NCBI RefSeq assembly: GCF_032970905.1
Contig: NZ_JAWJZA010000016.1
DNA: 55,471 nucleotides
Strand: one strand, 5' to 3'
Source of the DNA: Veillonella absiana
GTDB taxonomy: Bacteria; Bacillota; Negativicutes; Veillonellales; Veillonellaceae
Shown here: positions 16,702 through 25,234 of the stretch, one piece after another
Layout of the letters: every line of letters starts with the position of its first letter
Numbering within the stretch: position 1 is the first letter of the stretch
Position numbers and translations under genes: made by a program
Notes under the pieces: model-generated
What the model saw: only the letters and a program-made list of their open reading frames with translations
Databases searched by the model: none
What the model was told of the DNA's origin: nothing

Positions 16702-18003
16702 ATGAGAATGTACGACATGATTGTGAAAAAACGTAATGGCGGCGAGCTGGCGGATCAAGAGATTCAGGCCATCATCGACGGTTACGTAGGCGGAATCATT
16801 CCCGATTACCAAATGAGTGCACTCTTGATGGCTATTTACTTCCAAGGCATGACGAATCGAGAACTTGGCACATTGACGATGGCTATGGCCAAATCTGGTG
16901 ACATGGTGGATTTATCAAGCATTGATGGTATCAAGGTAGATAAACATAGTACAGGCGGCGTAGGAGACAAAACAACGCTTGTATTGGCTCCTCTCGTGGC
17001 GGCCTGCGGTGGTAAGGTGGCAAAAATGTCTGGCCGTGGCCTCGGTCATACGGGTGGCACAGTGGATAAAATGGAATCCATTCCGGGCATGCGCGTGGAG
17101 ATGGATGAACAAGACTTTCTTCGTCAGGTTCGTAAAATAGGTGTCAGCGTCATCGGTCAATCCGGTGAATTGGCGCCGGCCGATAAAAAACTCTATGCCC
17201 TTCGTGACGTGACGGGCACTGTTGAAAGTATCCCATTAATCGCATCTTCTATTATGAGTAAAAAACTCGCTGCTGGTAGTGATGCGATTTTGCTGGATGT
17301 GAAAGTAGGCAGTGGGGCCTTTATGAAAAACATCGATGATGCCCATACCCTAGCGGAAGTCATGGTGCGCATTGGTCAACATAATGGTCGTCGTATGAAA
17401 GCTCTATTAACCGATATGGATTGCCCATTAGGTGTATCCATTGGGAATGCCCTAGAGGTAAAGGAAGTCATCGAGACATTATCTGGTCATGGTCCTAGTG
17501 ATTTAGAACACGAATGTGTCACCATGGCGGCTCATATGCTAGAATTATCTAATTTAGGCACTTATGATGCATGTTTAGCGAAGGCAAAGCAAGCCCTTTT
17601 CGATGGTAGTGCACTTCGTAAATTCCAAGACATGATTATCGCTCAAGGCGGTAATGGAGAGGTCATTTATGATACGAGCCTATTGCCTGGCGCAACATAT
17701 ACCTATGATATTAAGGCCACAAAGTGCGGGTATATACAACATATGCAAACTGAAGAAATCGGGTTGGCAGCAGTACAATTAGGGGCAGGCCGTGCCACTA
17801 AGGAAGATACCATCGACTTTGGAGCCGGTATTGTAATGGCAAAGAAAACTGGAGATGCAGTTCAAGTAGGGGAAATATTGGCGACGCTATATGCTAATGA
17901 TGAATCCTTATTTGAACGTGCAGCTGATGTATATGTACAAGCCTTGACGATTGGTGCAGATCCGGTAGAGTTACAAAATCCAATTTTAGGCATGGTAGAG
18001 TAA
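16702..18003 (+). CDS. pdp: Pyrimidine-nucleoside phosphorylase
   Basis: Phosphorolysis of (deoxy)uridine and thymidine to free base plus (deoxy)ribose-1-phosphate. The family signature around residue 115 (MSGRGLGHTGGT) and the phosphate-binding KHSTGGVGDKTT near 81 are intact. The small alpha domain, glycine-rich alpha/beta domain and C-terminal domain are all present in 433 residues. AAC-like deoA (thymidine phosphorylase) is the alternative name; the Firmicutes pdp form fits the length and sequence better. The cdd gene starts nine bp later. Confidence 0.95.
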   Translation: MRMYDMIVKKRNGGELADQEIQAIIDGYVGGIIPDYQMSALLMAIYFQGMTNRELGTLTMAMAKSGDMVDLSSIDGIKVDKHSTGGVGDKTTLVLAPLVAACGGKVAKMSGRGLGHTGGTVDKMESIPGMRVEMDEQDFLRQVRKIGVSVIGQSGELAPADKKLYALRDVTGTVESIPLIASSIMSKKLAAGSDAILLDVKVGSGAFMKNIDDAHTLAEVMVRIGQHNGRRMKALLTDMDCPLGVSIGNALEVKEVIETLSGHGPSDLEHECVTMAAHMLELSNLGTYDACLAKAKQALFDGSALRKFQDMIIAQGGNGEVIYDTSLLPGATYTYDIKATKCGYIQHMQTEEIGLAAVQLGAGRATKEDTIDFGAGIVMAKKTGDAVQVGEILATLYANDESLFERAADVYVQALTIGADPVELQNPILGMVE

Positions 18004-18012
18004 GGAGGTTCA

Positions 18013-18408
18013 ATGGATAGCGAAGAAATCAATACACTTATACAATTCGCCACAGTGGCGAGAGAACAATCTTATAGCCCATACTCTAACTTTGCCGTAG
18101 GCGCTGCCTTGCTATGTCAGGATGGTACGGTGTATCAAGGTTGTAATATTGAAAATGCTTCCTTTGGTATGACGAACTGTGCTGAACGGACCGCTATTTT
18201 CAAGGCAGTATCCGAAGGTCATCGCCTATTTCAAGCCATTGCTGTGATCGCTGATACAGAAGGTCCATGTGCCCCTTGTGGTGCATGCCGTCAGGTGATG
18301 GTGGAGTTTAATATACCGACCATTATCTTGACTAATCTTAAAGGGCATACGCAGGTGTATACCTTAGATGAACTATTGCCATTGAGTTTTGGTCCAAAGG
18401 ATTTATAA
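18013..18408 (+). CDS. cdd: Cytidine deaminase
   Basis: Converts cytidine and deoxycytidine to uridine forms, feeding the phosphorylase encoded just upstream. It has the zinc site of the tetrameric form: NCAERTAIF (Cys ligand and catalytic Glu) and PCAPCGACRQ (two Cys ligands). The 131-residue length fits. A good AGGAGG-like site (TAAGGAGG) overlaps the pdp stop. It is the last gene of exonuclease-deoC-pdp-cdd. Confidence 0.97.
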   Translation: MDSEEINTLIQFATVAREQSYSPYSNFAVGAALLCQDGTVYQGCNIENASFGMTNCAERTAIFKAVSEGHRLFQAIAVIADTEGPCAPCGACRQVMVEFNIPTIILTNLKGHTQVYTLDELLPLSFGPKDL

Positions 18409-18514
18409 ATCGCTCAATATGCAAAGAGCTCAATATACAAATAGCATATCCTCATATATAGTCTAGAAATAGTCTGGACATGGATTTGCCTATATGGTAG
18501 AACTGTATTTACAT

Positions 18515-18550
18515 AACAAAAAGACTCACCCGTCGGTGAGTCTTTTTGTT
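18515..18550. terminator. Bidirectional terminator between cdd and metQ
   Basis: Perfect 16-bp stem AACAAAAAGACTCACC (18515-18530) with its complement (18535-18550), loop CGTC. A second 10-bp hairpin (ACCAAGCCAT at 18572 with ATGGCTTGGT at 18595) lies closer to metQ and has no T-tract. Confidence 0.95.
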
Positions 18551-18640
18551 TAACCTTATATGGTGTGGAGTACCAAGCCATCAGATAGAAGTTGCATGGC
18601 TTGGTGAGTGAATCTATTCTATACCGGATGAGAGTGCCGA

Positions 18641-19474
18641 TTAGAACGCTGGAACGATAGCACCTTTGTATTTTTCAGCAATGAATTTTTTGATTTCTTC
18701 GCTTTGAAGTGCTTTCACCAATTTTTGGATTTCAGGACGATTTTCATCGCCTTGACGAACAGCAATGATGTTAGCATAAGGAGATTCTTTATCCTCTAAT
18801 ACTAATGCATCTTTAGCAGGGTTCAAACCAGCTTCTAAGGCATAGTTTGTATTTACTGTTGCTAAATCAACGTCTTCGAAGCTACGAGGTAATTGTGCTC
18901 CTTCCAATTCTACGATTTGGTAATTATGTGGATTTTCTACGATATCAGCTTTTGTGCTAGCGATATTTTTGTTGTCTTTTAATTTAAGAAGACCAGCTTT
19001 GTCTAGAAGGATCAAAGCGCGACCACCATTTGTTGGGTCATTAGGAATCGCAATTTTTGCACCATCAGTCAATTGTTTGATATCAGTAACTTTTTTAGAA
19101 TATAAACCGATTGGTTCCACGTGAACTTTACCAACAGCTGCTAATTTAAGGTTGTGACCTTTAGCAAATTCTTCAAGGTATGGAACGTGTTGGAAGAAGT
19201 TTGCATCTAATTCCTTATCGTTCAATGCCAAGTTTGGTGTATTGTAATCAGTGAATTCTACCACCTGTAAATCCACACCTTCTTTTTCAAGAATTGGTTT
19301 TACTTGTGCTAATAATTCAGCATGTGGTACTGGTGTTGCCCCTACTTTTAATACCACTTTGCCACCGTTAGAGCCAGCAGCTGCTTTGTCAGCTTGTTTA
19401 TCGCTGCCACAACCGCTGAGTAATAGAGCCCCGCCTAACACTACTGTTGCTGCTAATGCTAAAATTTTCTTCAT
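18641..19474 (-). CDS. metQ: Methionine ABC transporter substrate-binding lipoprotein
   Basis: NlpA/MetQ-family lipoprotein that delivers methionine to a MetNI transporter. The signal peptide ends in LLLSGCGSD (Cys22 lipidated), followed by the family's VGATPVPHAELL, EFTDYNTPNLAL and FFQHVPYLEEF motifs and the late ANTNYAL-like ATVNTNYALEAG. The length (277) is typical. Its transporter genes metN and metI are not adjacent but lie at 35102-36782. I saw no S-box or T-box leader in the short upstream gap; only a small inverted repeat (ATCGAG/CTCGAT) just before the ribosome site. Confidence 0.93.
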   Translation of the reverse strand: MKKILALAATVVLGGALLLSGCGSDKQADKAAAGSNGGKVVLKVGATPVPHAELLAQVKPILEKEGVDLQVVEFTDYNTPNLALNDKELDANFFQHVPYLEEFAKGHNLKLAAVGKVHVEPIGLYSKKVTDIKQLTDGAKIAIPNDPTNGGRALILLDKAGLLKLKDNKNIASTKADIVENPHNYQIVELEGAQLPRSFEDVDLATVNTNYALEAGLNPAKDALVLEDKESPYANIIAVRQGDENRPEIQKLVKALQSEEIKKFIAEKYKGAIVPAF

Positions 19475-19658
19475 TATAACATCTCCTTACTTTAATCGAG
19501 ACTGGCTCGATAACACTGTATAACGTTTTTTCTCAATGACAATATACTACTAAATTTTACAGGGTTCTACTAACTGTAAATACTTATAGTCGGTTATAGG
19601 ATATTGCTATATCTATTTTGTGAATTATAAGTTTAACGAATATCATATATGACAATGT

Positions 19659-19689
19659 GAAAGCCCCATTACAAGTGAATGGGGCTTTC
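19659..19689 (-). terminator. Probable terminator after menA
   Basis: Perfect 12-bp stem GAAAGCCCCATT (19659-19670) with AATGGGGCTTTC (19678-19689). Confidence 0.75.
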
Positions 19690-19734
19690 AATAATACTAT
19701 ATGAAATTAAAGGTTACTGTATCATGGCAGTGAA

Positions 19735-20649
19735 TTACAGGGAAAGTATGAATTTCCCGATAATGAGGCCAATACCCCATAAAATGTTATAAAGGATGGA
19801 GGCCATGGCTGTAAAACTCATCGCCTTGTCTAGCTTGAATACATCATCATTACGAACGAGGATGGATACTACCTTAGCGGCAGGAATGGCAGAGAGCAGA
19901 GCCAAGAGGGATGTGATAGGAATATTGCCCTGATAGATCCAGGCGAATAACCACATGTAGATAAAGAAGTAACCAGTGCTCATTACGTTGAGGGCGCGGT
20001 CACGGCCGAGGACGATTGGCAATGTGCGACGACCATGGGATTTATCATTTTCATAGTCTCTAATATTGTTCGTTAACATGATGGCACCTACCAAATAAAT
20101 GGAAGGAATAGCTGGAATCCATAGTGCCCAAGATAATTCGCGTGTCCAGGCATAGCTTGTAATCAACACGATGGCTAAGCCCATAGCAAGGCCAGAGGCA
20201 ATTTCCCCAAAAGGTGTACGAGAAATTGGTTTAGGACCGCCAGAGTACAAGAAACTAATCAAGATGCAGAGCAGGCCGGCAGGAATGTACCACCAAGTTA
20301 TGGTAGCTGACAGGTATATGCCGATAAGTAGTGGAATTACAGTAAAACCTTTGATGAGGTTTAATAATAAACTCATGGAAATAGCTCCACGTGTAACAGA
20401 TCCAGCATTACCGATTTTTTGCCCATGATCGAGGCCTGATTTAAAATCGCAATATTCATTCCACATATTAGCTACGATTTGAGCGCATACAACGGCTAGA
20501 AAGATTAATAGGGAATGGAATAGGGCGAGCCCTGTGCCATGGGCGGCGCCAAAGGCATAATAACTAAAAGTGGCCCCAATAAAAACGGGACTGAATGCGG
20601 CTGCTAATGTACGGGGGCGCATTAAAGGGATAATTTCAGAGATTAACAT
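19735..20649 (-). CDS. menA: 1,4-dihydroxy-2-naphthoate polyprenyltransferase (UbiA family)
   Basis: Integral membrane prenyltransferase that attaches the isoprenoid side chain to DHNA in menaquinone synthesis. It has eight or nine membrane segments. The first prenyl-diphosphate motif is NMWNEYCDFKSGLD (residues about 61-74) and the second aspartate motif is NNIRDYENDKSHG near 195; GRRTLPI follows as in MenA. At 304 residues it is the normal size. No other men genes are in view, so the call as MenA rather than another UbiA member rests on sequence pattern alone. Confidence 0.85.
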   Translation of the reverse strand: MLISEIIPLMRPRTLAAAFSPVFIGATFSYYAFGAAHGTGLALFHSLLIFLAVVCAQIVANMWNEYCDFKSGLDHGQKIGNAGSVTRGAISMSLLLNLIKGFTVIPLLIGIYLSATITWWYIPAGLLCILISFLYSGGPKPISRTPFGEIASGLAMGLAIVLITSYAWTRELSWALWIPAIPSIYLVGAIMLTNNIRDYENDKSHGRRTLPIVLGRDRALNVMSTGYFFIYMWLFAWIYQGNIPITSLLALLSAIPAAKVVSILVRNDDVFKLDKAMSFTAMASILYNILWGIGLIIGKFILSL

Positions 20650-20764
20650 GAGAGCTCCTCATAATATATTAAAATAGAGTATGCCATCATCAGATTAAAC
20701 AGCTGTTACAGTGACGCATGAGTAAGAGCCTGTAGAGGATGACGGCATAGAACATAGAATTAAT

Positions 20765-21652
20765 CTATTTTGATGCTTTTACAATAGGGGGAATGGCCCA
20801 GGGACATGGGATTTGCGCTAGAACTACGCCGATGCTGATGAAAAATACGCCCCATAATTCACGGGAGGTTAATGTTTCGCCCAGCACGAGGTAGCCAATG
20901 AGGGCGGCAAAGACCATTTCAAGGCTCATTAATAGGGAGGCCTCTGTAGGCGGTACCTTGCGTTGCCCGATGAGCTGCCCCGTATAGCCGATGGATACGG
21001 ATAGTAGACCGCCCCATAGAATTGGTAGCCATGCTGCCTCGATTTCACCAATGGTAATCGGTGAGTCTATTTGTGTATAAATAAAGGAGAATGCGGCACA
21101 TGCCACGAATTGCCCGAAGGCCAATCGAAATGAAGGATATTGTTTCGTGAACGTATTTAATAATAAAATATGACCAACCCAGAATACGGTGCTGAGCAAT
21201 AAAATTGCATCGGCCCAGGAAATGGTGAAAGCCTCGTTGAACGTCATAAATCCGGCGCCGAGAAGAGCGAGGAGCACGCCAATGGCGGAATAAACGGTGA
21301 AGCTATGGCCCAAGAATAATCCAGTTAGTGGTACAAGCACGATGTATAGGCCCGTGATGAATGCGGTTTTGCCTGCCGTTGTATAGGCGATGGCAAATTG
21401 TTGTAGACTAGCCCCCATGCAGAGGAATAATCCTAATAGTAGGCTGGCCCAGTAAATATTAAATTTTGGTTTTGCGGTGGGAGTACTATCTTTCATTATA
21501 AAGAGTAATGGTGATAGAGCCAGGGCTCCGAGGGCAAAACGGACCGCGTTATAGCCGGTAGGGTTGATGATATCGGCTATCATCCGTTGTGCAATAAACG
21601 TAGAACCCCAGATGAGTGCGGTTAATAATAAACAAAATCGAGCTTGCCACAT
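20765..21652 (-). CDS. DMT-superfamily (EamA) transporter
   Basis: Predicted inner-membrane exporter with ten membrane helices in two EamA repeats of about 140 residues. The first repeat begins LLTALIWGSTFIAQR and the second has EMVFAALIGYLVLGETLTSRELWG, the family hallmark. The start is MWQARF at 21652, six bases after AGGAGG; the open frame running to 22021 has no such site and overlaps the divergent gene, so it is rejected. The substrate is unknown (often amino acids or metabolites). Confidence 0.88.
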   Translation of the reverse strand: MWQARFCLLLTALIWGSTFIAQRMIADIINPTGYNAVRFALGALALSPLLFIMKDSTPTAKPKFNIYWASLLLGLFLCMGASLQQFAIAYTTAGKTAFITGLYIVLVPLTGLFLGHSFTVYSAIGVLLALLGAGFMTFNEAFTISWADAILLLSTVFWVGHILLLNTFTKQYPSFRLAFGQFVACAAFSFIYTQIDSPITIGEIEAAWLPILWGGLLSVSIGYTGQLIGQRKVPPTEASLLMSLEMVFAALIGYLVLGETLTSRELWGVFFISIGVVLAQIPCPWAIPPIVKASK

Positions 21653-21718
21653 ATGAAGCCTCCTATAATTCTTACAATAATATACACTATTGTATAGTAG
21701 ATTGTAAGAAATGTAAAT

Positions 21719-21748
21719 TTGAGAGAACCTCTTAAATTGGTGTATAAT
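21719..21748 (+). promoter_or_regulatory. Promoter for the secreted protein gene
   Basis: TTGAGA (21719-21724), 18-bp spacer, TATAAT (21743-21748), 62 bp before the ATG at 21810. Confidence 0.6.
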
Positions 21749-21809
21749 TATGACTAGAATGCTTGATAGAACAGTATGAATGAGAGATTTGGAAGGTGTA
21801 GGTGCGTTT

Positions 21810-23447
21810 ATGAAAAAACTACGTAAGAAAGCAATACTATTAGCATGTACTACAACTATGACCGTATGTATGTCCTCTGTGGCTATGGCAGACACAATCA
21901 AATTATCTGATGGAACATCTGTGGATTTAGGTGCTGATGTGAAAGCAGTAAGTCTAAGTACCGTTATGTATGATAAGGATGAATACGGACATAAGACCGA
22001 GGCAGAAATTATTAAAGGCATTGAAAGTCAAGTGCGTGACTCTTTAAATAAGAAATTCTCTGAAAAAGTTGGTTCTAAATTTACACCATATACAGGCCCA
22101 ATCTATACAGGCGTACCTCAATATTATCAATTACAAGGCGAGGACAAATTGGGGCATCATACAGCCTATTTAGGAGATATAGGGATAGCTAAAGAGGCAT
22201 ACCAATATTTCCTTGACCAAGAGGCAAAGGCGACGGGGCAGGCACCGATAAATCTGGAAATGGTTGATATGGCCTTGTTAATGAGTGGCGGAGAGGCTAC
22301 ACAAGCAGAGTTAGATAGAGTGAATACTCATTTCAGCGAATTTAAATATGATCCTGTGATGCGTGCTCAACTCAAAGAAAAATTGATGACAAAGCCAGGC
22401 CTTACAGAGGACGATAAATTGACGTATTCCTATATAGCTGAATTATTGCCACTAGTAGATCTTAAATTTACGAAGAGTGCTTCTAATCGTGTAAAAACAG
22501 ATCGTGGCTATGGATTAGCGAATCGCATTGATTTGCGTGGTGACATTGGCTTTGGTGGATTCGTGGCACCATTGGGCATGCGCGCCTATGTGATTCCTAC
22601 AAAAACAAGTTATGTTACCTCTTTTGGCTTTATGAATGATACTAGCTATGATTACTGGTCCAATAAGTTAGGCTCTGCCTTTGAAAACTCAACTGCTAAG
22701 GCGCCTGATAACATGCCAAAAATGGTGAACATCCTATCGAAAGTTGATACTCAAATTAATACGTTGGCTGGTAAAATGACCGTGCCTAGTCAAGTGGATG
22801 TAACACAACTTAGCCATAGTGCATTGTTGGATGTGGTGAAAGATATCCAAACACAAGCCCATACAGAAGCTGTTAAGAAACATAAGGTTGACGATATTAA
22901 AGAGACTGCAGAGCTGGGAGACTACTTGAAAGACTTCGGTAAACTCTATGATGTATACCAAATTCAAGGCCATGACGAAACGGGTGAAAAAACAGCCCTA
23001 GTGGTGGCTGTGGATATGCGTGAAGCGATGAAAGAAATTCAAGCTAAACATCCAGAGGTAACATTACCAATTAATCTTGATGGCAAAGTAGAGATGAATC
23101 CTATAGTGGAACAAATGATACTATTAGGCGTTAACCAAGCATTACCACAAGCACAGCAACGTATCAATAATAGCCTAGCTAAGCATTCAAAACCAGGTGA
23201 AGAGGATACAAAAATTACCTTAGAGGATACTGAATCCATGCGTAAAGTGTATGGTACCAAATATCCAACCTATACCTTGGGCACACGGGTGATGGTAGAG
23301 GAAGAACAATTGCAGTTTCCTTTCTATGTTCATGGTACAATAGTATTAAATGATAGTAATCCTACATTATTTGTAACCCTCACATCTGATGTGGAACGTC
23401 ATTATGTAAAACCTGTATGGGAACAATTAATAAGTTCCATTAAATAA
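21810..23447 (+). CDS. Secreted protein of unknown function, 545 residues
   Basis: I recognise no family. The N-terminus (MKKLRKKAILLACTTT...) is a clear Sec signal with probable cleavage after SVAMA, and the start at 21810 is chosen because it gives this signal; the ATG at 21780 would add ten residues. The mature protein is charged, mixed alpha/beta, with no membrane segment and no metal motif that I can name. It contains several DxY- and aromatic-rich stretches (GRTDRGYG-like region near 235, SYVTSFGFMNDTSYDYWS near 270). It is likely periplasmic. RidA follows after 21 bp, but the two need not be functionally linked. Confidence 0.75.
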   Translation: MKKLRKKAILLACTTTMTVCMSSVAMADTIKLSDGTSVDLGADVKAVSLSTVMYDKDEYGHKTEAEIIKGIESQVRDSLNKKFSEKVGSKFTPYTGPIYTGVPQYYQLQGEDKLGHHTAYLGDIGIAKEAYQYFLDQEAKATGQAPINLEMVDMALLMSGGEATQAELDRVNTHFSEFKYDPVMRAQLKEKLMTKPGLTEDDKLTYSYIAELLPLVDLKFTKSASNRVKTDRGYGLANRIDLRGDIGFGGFVAPLGMRAYVIPTKTSYVTSFGFMNDTSYDYWSNKLGSAFENSTAKAPDNMPKMVNILSKVDTQINTLAGKMTVPSQVDVTQLSHSALLDVVKDIQTQAHTEAVKKHKVDDIKETAELGDYLKDFGKLYDVYQIQGHDETGEKTALVVAVDMREAMKEIQAKHPEVTLPINLDGKVEMNPIVEQMILLGVNQALPQAQQRINNSLAKHSKPGEEDTKITLEDTESMRKVYGTKYPTYTLGTRVMVEEEQLQFPFYVHGTIVLNDSNPTLFVTLTSDVERHYVKPVWEQLISSIK

Positions 23448-23468
23448 TTTTTATAAAGGAGAAGTCTC

Positions 23469-23840
23469 ATGAAAACAATTCAAACAGATAAAGCACCAGC
23501 AGCAGTAGGTCCTTATTCTCAAGCAAAGATTAGTGGCGGTTTCTTGTTCGCCTCTGGTCAAGTTGGTATTAATCCAGCCATTGGTGCTATCGTTGATGGT
23601 GGTTTAGAAGCACAAACTGAACAAGTGATGGCTAATATTGCCGCTGTATTAGAAGCATCTGGCTCTAGCTTTGATCAAGTTATCAAAACAACTTGTTTCT
23701 TAGCGGATATCGCTGATTTCAAAGCTTTCAACGAAATCTATGCAAAATATTTCACATCTAAACCTGCACGTAGCTGTGTGGCTGTAAAAGATTTGCCATT
23801 AGGTGCATTAGTAGAAGTCGAAATCATTGCAGAAGTTTAA
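23469..23840 (+). CDS. ridA: RidA-family reactive enamine/imine deaminase
   Basis: Hydrolyses 2-aminoacrylate and related reactive enamines that leak from PLP enzymes such as serine/cysteine dehydratases. The 123-residue chain has the YjgF/Rid signatures: GPYSQAK near 14, SGQVGINP near 31, and the key arginine in PARSCVAVKDLPLGALVEVE. AAAGGAG precedes the ATG. It is followed by a broken cysteine desulfidase/serine dehydratase-type gene, an enzyme class that would generate exactly this intermediate. Confidence 0.94.
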   Translation: MKTIQTDKAPAAVGPYSQAKISGGFLFASGQVGINPAIGAIVDGGLEAQTEQVMANIAAVLEASGSSFDQVIKTTCFLADIADFKAFNEIYAKYFTSKPARSCVAVKDLPLGALVEVEIIAEV

Positions 23841-23873
23841 TTCCTTAGTTTTATAGAATAGATTGGATCGGTT

Positions 23874-25121
23874 ATGAACTATATTGAGTTATTGCAAGCA
23901 GAACTACGTCCTGCCTTTGGCTGTACGGAACCGATTGCCCTAGCTTATGCCGCTGCAAAGAGCGTGGCGGTGCTTGGTGAGTGCCCGACGTCTATGACAG
24001 CACGCTGTAGTGCGAATATCATTAAAAACGTCAAGAACGTTACTATACCAAATTCTGGTGGGCGTAAGGGCCTTGCTTGTGCTGCTATTTTAGGGGCTTT
24101 AGTGGGCAAACCTGAACGTGAACTAGAGGTACTGTAGGCGGCTACTGATGAACATCGTCAGCAATTAGCAGCCTTGCTTGATGCGGATTTTTGTCAAGTA
24201 GAATTGGCAGAGGGCGTAGATAATCTGTTTATTGAGATTTATATGACCTCTGAGAACCATACGGCAAGAGTTATTATTGAACAATCCCATACGAATTTAA
24301 CCTATGTTGAACGTGATGGTGAGGTACTTCATGAGCATCATTCTGAGGTGAAAGCTAAATCAGAAACATGTGATATGAGTTTCCAATCCATTTACGATTT
24401 TGCTCAGACGGGTGATATTTCAGGGGCTATTCCTTGTTTAGAGCAACAAATTACTTATAATACAGCTATCTCGGCAGAGGGGATGGGGAATAATTATGGA
24501 TCGAACATCGGTCAATTATTGTTGTTGGATGAAAGCAATCCATCCTTAGAACTCTTGTGTAAGGCTCGCGCAGCAGCGGGTTCGGATGCTCGTATGAGTG
24601 GTTGTCCCTTGCCAGTAGTGATTTGCTCTGGCAGTGGTAATCAAGGTTTAACCGTATCCATGCCGATTATCACGGCAGCCGAGCAATTAGGGAAATCCCA
24701 AGAGGAATTGTATCGTGCATTGGCCTTTGGGAATTTGTTAACACTGTACATTAAATCTGGTATCGGTAAACTATCTGCTTACTGTGGTGTTGTCAGCGCT
24801 GGTGTAGCTGGTGTGGCAGCGGTTGCTTTTTTGAAAGGCGACAGTCAACAAATTATTGAAGATACCGTATCAAATGGCTTAGCCAATACATCGGGCATCG
24901 TTTGTGATGGGGCAAAACCATCTTGTGCTGGGAAAATTGCTATCGCTATCGATAGTGGATTTATGAGTTATAAACAAGCACGTCTTCGTAAGAGTTACGA
25001 AAAAGGGGACGGTATCGTTTGTAATTCCGTGGATGAAACTATTAAAAGTATTGGTGTCATCGCTCGTGAGGGTATGAAACAAACAGATGTGGTTATATTG
25101 AACGAAATGTTGAAGCATTAA
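23874..25121 (+). pseudogene. L-cysteine desulfidase / serine dehydratase-like (UPF0597) gene with an internal TAG stop
   Basis: The family is related to L-serine dehydratase alpha subunits and the archaeal cysteine desulfidase, which release pyruvate, ammonia and sulfide. The N-terminal part (23874-24137, 87 codons) has RPAFGCTEPIALAYAAAKS with the Fe-S/active-site Cys, and the C-terminal part (to 25121) keeps MSGCPLPVVICSGSGNQG and the late SGIVCDGAKPSCAGK cysteines. The two halves are in the same frame, separated only by TAG at 24135-24137 (LEVL-stop-AATDEH). One base change, for example from CAG or GAG, explains it. No other damage is visible, so it is either a recent nonsense mutation, a sequencing error, or read through. 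The intact length would be about 415 residues. Confidence 0.85.
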
Positions 25122-25126
25122 ATACA

Positions 25127-25160
25127 AAAGTGGCTAATCACCTTGGTGACTAGCCACTTT
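25127..25160. terminator. Bidirectional terminator
   Basis: AAAGTGGCTA (25127-25136) with TAGCCACTTT (25151-25160) and an inner TCACC/GGTGA pairing, between two converging genes. Confidence 0.9.
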
Positions 25161-25234
25161 CATTTTAGGTGTATTGTTACACCTGATAAGTTATTTTTTG
25201 CAGCTTTTCTTATTCTATGAATATGATAGTGATC

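Noticed and set aside
19475..19658. SAM (S-box) riboswitch or T-box upstream of metQ
   Set aside because: The gap has no room for the known four-helix core and no matching conserved bases; only a 6-bp inverted repeat is seen.
21653..22021. N-terminal extension of the DMT transporter
   Set aside because: It overlaps the divergent secreted protein gene and its promoter; AGGAGG supports the start at 21652.
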